Source: an uncultured delta proteobacterium
GTDB lineage: Bacteria > Desulfobacterota > Desulfobulbia > Desulfobulbales > Desulfocapsaceae
Assembly (NCBI GenBank): GCA_903901335.1
Contig: CAIUQR010000032.1
Span: 62,001-126,000 of the forward strand
Length of the DNA: 64,000 nucleotides
Direction of reading: 5' to 3'
The stretch's first letter is position 1; the number at the start of each line of letters is the position of its first letter. The notes beneath the pieces were generated by a model. The model did not search any database. It was not told where the DNA came from and saw only the letters and a program-made list of their open reading frames with translations. Position numbers and translations under genes: made by a program. Positions 35,465 through 43,805 of the stretch are shown one piece after another.

Positions 35465-37264
35465 ATGGACATAAAAAATATAAGAAACTTCAGCATAATT
35501 GCACATATCGATCATGGCAAGTCAACACTTGCCGACCGTATGATTCAGCTGTGCAATCTCATCTCGGACCGGGAGTTCAAGGACCAGATTCTCGACAATA
35601 TGGATATTGAACGTGAACGCGGTATTACCATAAAGAGTCAAACAATATGTTTACCATATACAGCAAAAGATGGCAAAACATACATGCTCAATCTTGTTGA
35701 TACGCCCGGACACGTTGATTTTAGCTATGAAGTATCCAGGGCACTGACCTCGTGCGAAGGAGCCTTGCTCCTCATCGATGCATCTCAGGGTATCGAGGCT
35801 CAGACTCTTGCCAACCTTTATCTGGCCATGGAGAACGACCTGGAAATCATCCCTGTTATCAATAAAATAGATCTCCCCTCTGCCGAGCCCGAAAAAGTCG
35901 CATTGCAGATAGAAGAGGATCTCGGACTGGAAGGTGATCGCATTCAGCTCTGTTCAGCAAAAACCGGAAAAGGGGTCGCCAGCATACTTGAGGCCATCGT
36001 TCAACACCTGCCGGCACCGAAGGGGGATCCGAACGAGAGACTGCAGGTCCTGATCTTTGACGCCAGCTATGATGCATTTCGCGGGACTATTATTTCCTGC
36101 AGGATCATCAATGGACGTATTCGTGCAGGCGATATTATCAAATTTATGTCCAACAACACCGAATACAAGGTTGAAGAGGTCGGAATTTTCCGAATCCAGC
36201 GGGAACCGCAAAAAGAACTGACGGCCGGCCAGGTAGGATACATCCTGGCCGGTGTCAAGACCGTCAAAGACACCCGCCCCGGAGATACAATTACGTTAAG
36301 AGATGCCCCGTGCGCCTCAATGCTTCCAGGCTTCAAAGAGGTGCAGCAGGTGGTCTTTTCATCCATCTACCCTATCACCACCGATGAATATGAAAGTCTG
36401 GCTACGGCACTTGAAAAGCTCCAGTTGAATGACGCCGCTCTGATCTTTCAAAAGGATTCTTCCGTGGCCCTGGGTTTTGGTTTTCGCTGCGGCTTCCTCG
36501 GCCTTCTTCATCTTGAGGTTATCCAGGAACGACTTGAGCGGGAGTTTGACATCTCGCTCATCCTGACCGTCCCTTCGGTTAAATACATCTTCACCTTGAC
36601 CGACGGCAGCAGGCTGGATGTCGATAATCCTGCCCATTTTCCCGATCCTGTAAAAATAGCCTCTGTGGAAGAGCCGTACATCAAAGCCACAATTTTAATA
36701 CCGGAGAGATATATGGGTGTGGTCATGTCACTCTGCATGGAGCGCAGGGGAGTGAACACCAGCTACCATTATCCGATCCCCGGGAGAATCGAGTTTATCT
36801 GTGAACTCCCTCTGGCCGAGGTGATCTATGATTTTTATGATAAACTCAAATCCGTTACGCAAGGATACGGATCCTTTGACTATGACCTGCAGGATTGCCG
36901 AAAAAGCGATCTGGTCAAACTGGATATTCTGGTAAACGGTGAAACAGTGGATGCCCTGTCGCAACTGGTACACCGCTCTAATGCCAGGGCCCGGGGACTG
37001 CATGCCTGCGAACGGCTGAAGGAGGAAATCCCCAGGCAGATGTTCAAGATAGCAATCCAGGCCGCCATCGGCGGTACCGTGATTGCCAGGACAACGATCT
37101 CGGCACTGCGCAAGGATGTCATTGCAAAATGTTATGGCGGTGATATTTCACGCAAAAGAAAACTACTCGAGAAACAGAAGGCAGGTAAAAAAAGAATGAA
37201 GACGATTGGAAACGTGGAAATCCCCCAGAAAGCCTTCCTTTCAGTCCTAAAATCTGAGCAGTAG
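35465..37264 (+). CDS. lepA: elongation factor 4 (LepA)
   Basis: This is a ribosome-associated GTPase that back-translocates or aids 30S maturation. The 599-residue protein has G1 AHIDHGKST, G2 RERGITIKSQ, G3 DTPGHVDF, G4 NKIDLPSA and the LepA-specific C-terminal domain (FDYDLQDCRKSDLVKLDILVNGE, HRSNARARG, AKCYGGDISRKRKLLEKQKAGKKRMK). Length and motif order match EF4. No strong ribosome site is seen before the ATG. It stands alone, convergent with engB. Confidence 0.97.
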   Translation: MDIKNIRNFSIIAHIDHGKSTLADRMIQLCNLISDREFKDQILDNMDIERERGITIKSQTICLPYTAKDGKTYMLNLVDTPGHVDFSYEVSRALTSCEGALLLIDASQGIEAQTLANLYLAMENDLEIIPVINKIDLPSAEPEKVALQIEEDLGLEGDRIQLCSAKTGKGVASILEAIVQHLPAPKGDPNERLQVLIFDASYDAFRGTIISCRIINGRIRAGDIIKFMSNNTEYKVEEVGIFRIQREPQKELTAGQVGYILAGVKTVKDTRPGDTITLRDAPCASMLPGFKEVQQVVFSSIYPITTDEYESLATALEKLQLNDAALIFQKDSSVALGFGFRCGFLGLLHLEVIQERLEREFDISLILTVPSVKYIFTLTDGSRLDVDNPAHFPDPVKIASVEEPYIKATILIPERYMGVVMSLCMERRGVNTSYHYPIPGRIEFICELPLAEVIYDFYDKLKSVTQGYGSFDYDLQDCRKSDLVKLDILVNGETVDALSQLVHRSNARARGLHACERLKEEIPRQMFKIAIQAAIGGTVIARTTISALRKDVIAKCYGGDISRKRKLLEKQKAGKKRMKTIGNVEIPQKAFLSVLKSEQ

Positions 37265-37312
37265 CAGATTTTCAAGACGAAACGTATCAAGCTGCAGTGG
37301 AGGTGAGTTTAC

Positions 37313-37927
37313 TCACTGGACCTTCGAAAACTCACCGGGAATCCACTTGTCAATGCAGGCAGAAATAGCCCTTTCCAATTCATCCCTCCCCTGCCCTGTC
37401 TTCGCAGAAAACAGGACACGATCATCGGGATGGATAGTATGGCCTGCATCAAGCATCCCCGCATTCCTGCTCTTTTCATTGCCGGAGAGTTTGTCTATCT
37501 TTGTATACACGGGAACGATGGCAATCTCCGCCTGTCTCAACCAGCCGATCAGCTGCGTATCCTGGGGCTTAGGAGGATGGCGGATATCCAGAATAACAAC
37601 GACACAGGCTAGAGTCGCGCGTGTCTCCAGGTAGGTCGTAATTAAGGCTTGCCACCCCGCCTGCATACCTTTTTCAACCTTTGCATAACCATAACCAGGC
37701 AAATCGACAAAATACAATTGCTCTCCCACCAGGAAGTAATTCAAGCCTTGCGTTTTTCCCGGACGTCCACTGATTTTGACCAGATTCTTGCGGCCCAACA
37801 GTGTATTCATCAGACTGGATTTTCCCACATTGGACCTGCCGGCAAAGGCGACCTCCGGGAATTCCGGTTCAGGCAGTTGCTTCAGATTGTGCACACTGAG
37901 CAAAAATTGAGGGTTCAATAAGTCCAT
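37313..37927 (-). CDS. engB: ribosome biogenesis GTP-binding protein EngB/YsxC
   Basis: This essential GTPase acts in large-subunit assembly. The 204-residue protein shows FAGRSNVGKSSLMN (Walker A), a G2-like SGRPGKTQGLNYF, FVDLPGYGYAKV (G3), VYTKIDKLS (G4) and FSAKTGQGRDEL (G5). GGAAA precedes the ATG. It faces lepA and lies downstream of hisG with a 93-base spacer that contains a REP-like double hairpin. Confidence 0.96.
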   Translation of the reverse strand: MDLLNPQFLLSVHNLKQLPEPEFPEVAFAGRSNVGKSSLMNTLLGRKNLVKISGRPGKTQGLNYFLVGEQLYFVDLPGYGYAKVEKGMQAGWQALITTYLETRATLACVVVILDIRHPPKPQDTQLIGWLRQAEIAIVPVYTKIDKLSGNEKSRNAGMLDAGHTIHPDDRVLFSAKTGQGRDELERAISACIDKWIPGEFSKVQ

Positions 37928-37943
37928 TATTTTTCCAGGGAGT

Positions 37944-37994
37944 GGGGGCGTATTGCGTTACGCCCGGATTGGACGCAAGGAATTGCGCCCCTAC
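37944..37994. repeat. REP-like double-hairpin element
   Basis: GGGCGTA (37946-37952) pairs with TACGCCC (37959-37965), CGCAA pairs with TTGCG further on, and the element ends GCGCCCCTACA. It resembles the intergenic GTAGGGGCG...CGCCC family of small repeats common in several bacterial phyla. I saw no second copy in the window. Confidence 0.6.
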
Positions 37995-38020
37995 AAATGC
38001 TATCTTGAAGCAGTATCAAA

Positions 38021-38893
38021 TCAAATGACTTTATTCAGAGAATACTCGATAATCCCCTCAGCGCCATGTTTCTTCAATTTTGGTATCAGATCACGCACCT
38101 CATCCTCGGAAACCACCGTCTCCACAGAGAACCAGCTCTTCTGATACAGATTTGCAATCGTTGGTGCATTCAGACTCGGAAGCAAGCCCACGACCTCGTC
38201 CAATCTCTCCTGCGATACATTCATTTTCAGACCGACAATCCTGTCGGCACGCAGTGCCCCCTGAAGCAACATGGCGATATTCTCAATCTTTTCGCGCTTC
38301 CATGGATCCGTCCACGAGTCCTTGTTGGCAATAAACTGGGTGTTCGATTCCATCAGTTCATGGATGATACGTAAGCCATGCGCACGAATGGTGCTTTCTG
38401 TCTCCGTCACCTCCACTATGGCATCGGCAAGGCCTGAAATAACCTTGGCTTCGGTTGCTCCCCAGGAAAATTCAATCTCGACGTTTATGTTTTTTGCTTC
38501 AAAAAACCGCCGAGTTACGTTGACAAGCTCCGTGGAAATTTTTTTCCCCTCAAGGTCCTCGATTTTTCTGATGTCAGAGTTACCGGCGACTGCAATTATC
38601 CAGCGGGTCGGCTTTCTGCTGACCTTCGAATAGATCAGATCGCAGACGAGAACGGCCTCGGATTGATTCTCCATGGTCCAATCCTTGCCGGTAATCCCCG
38701 CGTCGAGCATTCCGCTCTCCACATATCTCGACATCTCCTGGGGCCGACAGATCGAGCAGGCAAGTTCAGGATCGTCTATCTCAGGAAAATAATTTCTGGC
38801 AGCAGGTTTGATAAGCCAGCCGGCACTCTCAAAAAGAGCGATTGTTGCTTTTTCCAGACTTCCTTTCGGAAGACCGAGTTTCAATTGTTTCAT
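38021..38893 (-). CDS. hisG: ATP phosphoribosyltransferase, long form
   Basis: It catalyses the first step of histidine synthesis, ATP plus PRPP to phosphoribosyl-ATP. The 290-residue length is that of the long form with a C-terminal regulatory domain, needing no HisZ. Motifs: LKLGLPKGSLEKATIALFESAG, the Rossmann-like MLDAGITGKDWTMEN, VSTE-like GKKISTELVNVTRRFF, and the PRPP-binding ADAIVEVTETESTIRAHGLRII. The end (LPSLNAPTIANLY) is the histidine-feedback ACT-like domain. GGAGA precedes the ATG. hisI lies 69 bases upstream on the same strand. Confidence 0.96.
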   Translation of the reverse strand: MKQLKLGLPKGSLEKATIALFESAGWLIKPAARNYFPEIDDPELACSICRPQEMSRYVESGMLDAGITGKDWTMENQSEAVLVCDLIYSKVSRKPTRWIIAVAGNSDIRKIEDLEGKKISTELVNVTRRFFEAKNINVEIEFSWGATEAKVISGLADAIVEVTETESTIRAHGLRIIHELMESNTQFIANKDSWTDPWKREKIENIAMLLQGALRADRIVGLKMNVSQERLDEVVGLLPSLNAPTIANLYQKSWFSVETVVSEDEVRDLIPKLKKHGAEGIIEYSLNKVI

Positions 38894-38962
38894 AATTTCT
38901 CCGATCTTGATTCCTTCCCTGGTTCCTGATTTATAGTACAGCTCGCTCTCGTGCGAAATCCT

Positions 38963-39346
38963 TCAGCTTTTCCGATACACCGTATCAGGATCAAATATTT
39001 TCTCGCCGATTATCTGCAATTCCAGACCATTAATGCGGCGGAAAAAACACGAACGATACCCGGTGTGGCAGGATGCGCCGCCAACCTGTTCCACCTTAAA
39101 TACCACGGTGTCATTGTCGCAATCAATCAGGATATCGTGAATAATCTGCACATGACCGGACGTCTCCCCCTTCAGCCATATCTTTTTCCTTGACCGGCTC
39201 CAGAAGTGGGCCTTTCCGGTCTGCAATGTCCTTTCCCATGATTCCCGGTTGATATAGGCAAGCATAAGGATATCACCACTTTCGTATTCCTGAACAATGG
39301 CCGGAAGCAACCCATCGGTGTTTTTTGAAAAATCCAGATCTACCAT
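38963..39346 (-). CDS. hisI: phosphoribosyl-AMP cyclohydrolase
   Basis: The zinc enzyme opens the adenine ring of phosphoribosyl-AMP, the third histidine-pathway step. The 127-residue protein has [42 protein letters not shown], the metal site in DCDNDTVVF and the zinc cysteines in [13 protein letters not shown]. It lacks a fused HisE domain. The ATG at 39346 gives the usual length; an upstream TTG would add 16 residues. hisG is downstream, so the two probably form a small operon. Confidence 0.93.
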   Translation of the reverse strand: MVDLDFSKNTDGLLPAIVQEYESGDILMLAYINRESWERTLQTGKAHFWSRSRKKIWLKGETSGHVQIIHDILIDCDNDTVVFKVEQVGGASCHTGYRSCFFRRINGLELQIIGEKIFDPDTVYRKS

Positions 39347-39503
39347 CTTCAATCCAATTATCCAGGACAACACATTCTTTGATTGTATTGTCAATTATTC
39401 AGATGTTCGTTACGCAAGTCATAACATCGACAACGACTTGTATTTAATGAATATATACCTTCTCCAAGGATCAATTTGATCCATTTGCTGAGGAGACTAC
39501 ATT

Positions 39504-39599
39504 ATGCAGGCGAATTTTTTTGTCAAGATATTACTATTCATATTCATGCTCCTGTCAATTTCATTTTTATTCATGATATTGTATAATGCGAAGTTTTGA
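39504..39599 (+). CDS. candidate 31-residue single-helix membrane peptide
   Basis: An ATG at 39504 follows GAGGAG at a good distance and opens 31 codons ending in TGA. The product is almost entirely hydrophobic (VKILLFIFMLLSISFLFMIL) with a short NAKF end. This looks like a small membrane protein, but the same bases include a -10 promoter match for the FKBP gene, so AT-rich promoter DNA mimicking a peptide is also possible. Confidence 0.35.
   Translation: MQANFFVKILLFIFMLLSISFLFMILYNAKF
39559..39587 (+). promoter_or_regulatory. candidate sigma-70-type promoter for the FKBP gene
   Basis: A perfect TATAAT (39582-39587) is 17 bases after a weak TTTCAT (39559-39564), about 75 bases before the FKBP ATG. 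Confidence 0.4.
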
Positions 39600-39662
39600 G
39601 ATAGCATACCCCTGAATAGAAACACAGGCATTTTAAAAAGATAACCTCAAGGAGTCGTGTTA

Positions 39663-40109
39663 ATGAAATATATAGAAGATAAAGATACTGTGGCCATCAC
39701 ATATACGGGAAAACTGGACGATGGGAAAGTATTTACAACTGTTACTGAGAAGAATCCGCTTATTATTATCTTGGGCAATAATGACGCTCCCCCGACCCTG
39801 GAACAGGCATTGTTAGGCATGGCCGTGGGCGATAAAAAAATTGTCCGCCTACCTCCCGAGGAGGGGTTTGGCCCCAGAAGAAAAGAATTACTTCATACCC
39901 TGAACCGGAAGTCCTTCGGCGCTAAAATCACCCCTGTTCCTGGAATTATCCTTTCCCTGAACATTGAAAAGGATGGAAAACAGCACCAAGTTCCCACCAC
40001 CATCCTTGTAGTCAACAACGATACCGTCGTTGTTGACTACAATCACCCGCTGGCCGGTCATCATCTTAATTATGATCTGACCGTCACTGCAATTGATAAA
40101 TCCTGCTGA
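39663..40109 (+). CDS. FKBP-type peptidyl-prolyl isomerase, SlyD-like
   Basis: The 148-residue protein has KYIEDKDTVAITYTGKLDDGKVF at the start and LGMAVGDKKIVRLPPEEGFGP, the FKBP core. An inserted IF-like flap follows, and then VVDYNHPLAGHHLNYDLTV, the SlyD signature (usually VDGNHPLAG). It lacks a metal-binding His-rich tail. Role: proline isomerase and chaperone in the cytoplasm. The ATG at 39663 has AAGGAG eight bases upstream; the in-frame GTG at 39657 is too close. A 16-bp perfect hairpin lies in the flap-to-core region of the gene. Confidence 0.9.
   Translation: MKYIEDKDTVAITYTGKLDDGKVFTTVTEKNPLIIILGNNDAPPTLEQALLGMAVGDKKIVRLPPEEGFGPRRKELLHTLNRKSFGAKITPVPGIILSLNIEKDGKQHQVPTTILVVNNDTVVVDYNHPLAGHHLNYDLTVTAIDKSC
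40006..40042. repeat. 16-bp perfect inverted repeat inside the FKBP gene
   Basis: TTGTAGTCAACAACGA at 40006-40021 is the exact reverse complement of 40027-40042, with a five-base loop. Encoded residues are LVVNNDTVVVDYN. No T tract follows. Confidence 0.9.
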
Positions 40110-40227
40110 TTATTTTCTCAAGAGAACAAAGAACAGCATTTTTTAAAACAGGGAAACAAAGAATTGAGCGCATTCAGCTAATGTTTCCTTAATAAAAATT
40201 TCCTGTACATTCAAATATCCATATGTA

Positions 40228-40254
40228 TAAAATGGATTATGTAAACCTCGATAT
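40228..40254 (+). promoter_or_regulatory. weak sigma-28-like site before cheA
   Basis: TAAA at 40228-40231, 15 bases, then CTCGATAT at 40247-40254; only the CGATA core matches consensus. It lies 25 bases before the cheA start. Confidence 0.3.
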
Positions 40255-40278
40255 TACCTAATCTGAAGGAGCTAACAT

Positions 40279-43212
40279 ATGCAAATTGAAGATGACGAGA
40301 TATTACAGGGATTCATTGAAGAATCATTGGAGCATCTTGCAGACATTGAAAATGATCTTCTGGCCATCGAGGAAGCAGGCGAAAATATCGACGAAGATCT
40401 GGTCAATAAGGTTTTCCGGGCTGCCCATTCAATCAAGGGTGGAGCTGGATTCATGGGTCTTACCACAATCCAGGAACTGTCCCACGCCATGGAAAATATC
40501 CTTGGTATGATACGCAGCAAAAAACTGATTCCGACTCCTGAAAATATTAACGTTCTGCTCCTTGCAGCTGATCAGCTCCAACGGATGGTAGAAGATGTCC
40601 AATCAAGTAATGAGGTTGATATTACTGAACATCTTGTCCCACTTAATGCGATAGCCGCAGGAAATCCTCCTCCTCGTGCTGCCACTGAACCACCCGCAAA
40701 ACGCGCCGCTGAACCAAAACCGAAAGCTGCCCCCAAGCCTGAACCGGCGCCCGAACCTGAGCCCGAACCGGAGCCTGAACCGGAGCCTGAACCCGAACCG
40801 GAGCCGGAAGCGGATATAGAGTCTGAGCCTGACTTCGAGGATGAGTCCGATTTCGACAATGAACCTGAACCGCAGATCGTTGCACCGGTAATGAAAAAAC
40901 CCTCAACGGCCAAATCCGCCACACCGGCAACTTCTTCCGTCTTTGGTGCCGAGAGCGGCAAATCGCAGCAGAAAGTTGAGGCAACCATCAGGGTGCATGT
41001 CAGTCTTCTTGATCAATTGATGACCCTGGCAGGAGAGCTTGTTCTCAGCAGAAATCAACTGTTGCAGACCATCGGATCCGACGATTTCAGGAACGCTGAG
41101 GGGGTAGGGCAACGTATCGATCTTATAACCTCTGAGCTCCAGGAAGCGATCATGCTTACACGCATGCAGCCGATCGGAAACGTCTTCAGCAAATTTCCTC
41201 GTGTTGTTCGAGACCTGTCGACTAAACTGAAAAAAAATATCGATCTTACGATCGTCGGGAAGGATGTAGAACTCGATAAAACAATCATCGAAGCCATCAA
41301 TGATCCTCTGACCCATCTGGTTAGAAATTCCGTGGATCACGGTATCGAGACTCCTGCTGAACGAAAACGCCTGGGCAAAACAGAGACCGGACTTGTTATC
41401 CTGAAGGCATACCATGAAGCAGGTCAGGTGGTCATCGAAATCAGCGATGACGGAAAAGGACTGGATGGAGATGTATTAGCCGCAAGTGCGGTGAATAAGG
41501 GGCTGTTAACCATTGAACAGGCCCAGATCATGTCCGATAAGGAAAAGATCAACCTGATCTTCCTGCCCGGTTTTTCTACCGCAAAAGAAGTGACCGATGT
41601 GTCGGGCAGAGGGGTCGGTATGGATGTCGTCAAGACCAACCTCGATCAGCTGGGAGGCAATGTCGACATCATATCCGAAGTGGGACATGGTACAACGATA
41701 TCCATCAAGCTTCCCCTTACACTGGCAATCATCCCCTGCCAGATTATCATGATGGGCGGAGAGCGGTATGCCATCCCGCAGGTGAATCTGGAAGAACTGC
41801 TTCGCATCCCCGCCAGTCAAGTTAAAGAGCGTGTTGAACGGGTCGGAAATGCAGAGGTTGTCCGATTACGCGGCAATTTACTTCCCCTGATACGCCTTGC
41901 AGATGTCATCGGTGTAAAACGTACCTTTTGGGATGACTCGGAAAGAGCACTGAAGGAGGATCGGAGAGAATTAATATCCGACCGAAGGGGGCTCTCGTCG
42001 CCTGTTTTTCGCACTGCTCAGCAAGAAGAAAATGACCCTGAAGCTCAAAAAGACTATGTGGGAGAACGTATAGATTCTGACCGGAGGTCCTCCCCTGCCA
42101 GTGCCCTCAATATCGTAGTCGTCTCCACCGGCGCCATGAAATATGGCCTTATTGTCGATCGGCTTCAGGATTCCGAAGAGATTGTCATCAAACCTCTGGG
42201 ACGTCACCTGCAACAATGCAAAGGATATGCCGGCGCGACTATTATGGGGGATGGCCGGATCGCCTTGATTCTCGATGTTGCCAATCTGGCCCGCATGGCA
42301 CATCTTACCTCCATTACCGGAACGGACAGAGCTCAGGAAGTGGCTATTGCGCAGGAAGAGGCAAGAAGGGCGCAAAAAGACAAGCAGGCCCTTTTGATTT
42401 TCAGGAATTCGGAGACGGAGCAGTTTGGCGTCCCTCTGAATCAGGTTGAGCGGATTGAAAAAATCAAACGATCCGACATCGAGGACCTTGGCGGGAAACG
42501 TGTCATGCAGTATCGCGAGGGAAGTCTTTCCCTCATTTGTGTCGATGATATCGCTACAGTGCAGCCACTCGCCGACCACGATGATCTGCTTGTCATAGTC
42601 TTTAAGATAGCCTCACGGCTCATCGGACTTCTTGCAATCGGCCCTATAGATGCAATTGAAATTACAACTGAAATCGATGGTATAACCTTACGCCAGACAG
42701 GGATCATGGGTTCCGTGATTATCGGTAAGCACACGACAATGCTTGTCAATGTTTTTGAAATTGTCCAGACACTCTATCCTGAATGGTTCGAGGGCAAAGA
42801 AACATTTTCAGCAACCCAAGGAGCCGAAGACGCTCCTCCCCCGACCATACTCATAGCCGAAGACTCCAATTTCTTCCGTAATCAGGTGAGAGGATATATG
42901 ACGGAAGCCGGGTACAATATCATTGAAGGCGAGGATGGCCAGATTGCCTGGGATCTCCTCCAAGAGAATGCGGATATCGTTTCGATGGTCGTAACGGATA
43001 TTGAAATGCCGAACATGAATGGTTTCGAACTTACCCAGAAAATACGGAGTGATCCACGATTCATCCGCATGCCTGTTGTTGCATTAACGACACTCGCCGG
43101 AGAAGAGGATGTGGCCAAAGGTAAGTCAGTCGGCATTGATGAATATCATATCAAGCTTGACAAGGAAAGGCTGATGGCCTGTGTCCACGATTATATGAAG
43201 CGGATGCATTGA
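40279..43212 (+). CDS. cheA: hybrid chemotaxis kinase CheA with two CheW modules and a receiver
   Basis: The central kinase of the chemotaxis pathway autophosphorylates and passes phosphate to CheY and CheB. The 977 residues hold an Hpt domain (phospho-His 50 in AAHSIKGGAGFMG) and a Glu-Pro linker (about 155-185) in place of a recognisable P2. Next come the dimerisation domain (VSLLDQLMTLAGELVLSRNQLLQ) and a HATPase with LVRNSVDHGIE, DDGKGL and GRGVGMDVVK. Two CheW-like modules follow, then a C-terminal receiver with AEDSN, VVTDIEMPNMNG and a lysine in HIKLDKERL. AAGGAG precedes the ATG. It leads a five-gene operon. The receiver may act as a phosphate sink or timer. Confidence 0.96.
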   Translation: MQIEDDEILQGFIEESLEHLADIENDLLAIEEAGENIDEDLVNKVFRAAHSIKGGAGFMGLTTIQELSHAMENILGMIRSKKLIPTPENINVLLLAADQLQRMVEDVQSSNEVDITEHLVPLNAIAAGNPPPRAATEPPAKRAAEPKPKAAPKPEPAPEPEPEPEPEPEPEPEPEPEADIESEPDFEDESDFDNEPEPQIVAPVMKKPSTAKSATPATSSVFGAESGKSQQKVEATIRVHVSLLDQLMTLAGELVLSRNQLLQTIGSDDFRNAEGVGQRIDLITSELQEAIMLTRMQPIGNVFSKFPRVVRDLSTKLKKNIDLTIVGKDVELDKTIIEAINDPLTHLVRNSVDHGIETPAERKRLGKTETGLVILKAYHEAGQVVIEISDDGKGLDGDVLAASAVNKGLLTIEQAQIMSDKEKINLIFLPGFSTAKEVTDVSGRGVGMDVVKTNLDQLGGNVDIISEVGHGTTISIKLPLTLAIIPCQIIMMGGERYAIPQVNLEELLRIPASQVKERVERVGNAEVVRLRGNLLPLIRLADVIGVKRTFWDDSERALKEDRRELISDRRGLSSPVFRTAQQEENDPEAQKDYVGERIDSDRRSSPASALNIVVVSTGAMKYGLIVDRLQDSEEIVIKPLGRHLQQCKGYAGATIMGDGRIALILDVANLARMAHLTSITGTDRAQEVAIAQEEARRAQKDKQALLIFRNSETEQFGVPLNQVERIEKIKRSDIEDLGGKRVMQYREGSLSLICVDDIATVQPLADHDDLLVIVFKIASRLIGLLAIGPIDAIEITTEIDGITLRQTGIMGSVIIGKHTTMLVNVFEIVQTLYPEWFEGKETFSATQGAEDAPPPTILIAEDSNFFRNQVRGYMTEAGYNIIEGEDGQIAWDLLQENADIVSMVVTDIEMPNMNGFELTQKIRSDPRFIRMPVVALTTLAGEEDVAKGKSVGIDEYHIKLDKERLMACVHDYMKRMH
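40741..40810 (+). repeat. Glu-Pro codon repeat in the cheA linker
   Basis: Imperfect GAACCG/GAGCCT/GAACCC units encode about eleven consecutive Glu-Pro pairs between the Hpt and dimerisation domains. The hexanucleotide period preserves the frame; the extended, charged linker likely spaces the phosphotransfer domain from the catalytic core. Confidence 0.85.
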
Positions 43213-43341
43213 TCCCTGAGGTAACGTTTATTATCTGACAGAGTGATGTTAATTGTGTTTCTCCGGTTTTTTCGGTAATGGTCTGCCGGACAGAACTCAT
43301 AAGATAAAGATGAATTCTGGTGTTTATTTAAGAGGATACGC

Positions 43342-43797
43342 ATGAAAGAAAGGAAAATCACAACCGATAAAGAAATCATAGAACTCGCCACATTTTATGT
43401 GGGAAACGGCCTCTGTGGCATGAATATCCTGAAAGTTCAGGAAATCAACAAACTGATGCAGATGACCAAGGTACCTCAAGCCCCTGATTATGTATTAGGC
43501 ATTCTCAATTTGAGAGGACAGATTGTAACTATCATCGATCTAGGGAAAAAGCTTGGACTAGGAGAAACCGATACAACCAAAGACCCTCGCAATATCATTG
43601 TTAATTCAGCAGGCGGGCATGTGGGACTCCTGGTGAGTAAGATCAGCGATGTCGTCTCTGCGGATATGTCGAAGCTGGAACAGGCTCCTGCAAACATGAG
43701 TGGTATCCAGGGTGAATATTTCACCGGAGTTTATAAAACAAAGCAAAATCTTATCGGTATACTGGATATCGACAGGGTACTGCGGATTGATGACTAA
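43342..43797 (+). CDS. cheW: chemotaxis adaptor CheW
   Basis: The 151-residue scaffold couples CheA to receptors. It shows ELATFYVGNGLCGMNILKVQEI, the conserved VPQAPDYVLGILNLRGQIVTIIDL, and a C-terminal GVYKTKQNLIGILDIDRVL. AGAGGA precedes the ATG. cheB follows after 8 bases, so the operon is tight. Length is normal for CheW. Confidence 0.96.
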   Translation: MKERKITTDKEIIELATFYVGNGLCGMNILKVQEINKLMQMTKVPQAPDYVLGILNLRGQIVTIIDLGKKLGLGETDTTKDPRNIIVNSAGGHVGLLVSKISDVVSADMSKLEQAPANMSGIQGEYFTGVYKTKQNLIGILDIDRVLRIDD

Positions 43798-43805
43798 CCG
43801 ATAAC

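Noticed and set aside
40572-40988. Minus-strand Gly-Ser repeat protein
   Set aside because: It is the antisense shadow of the Glu-Pro repeat of cheA.
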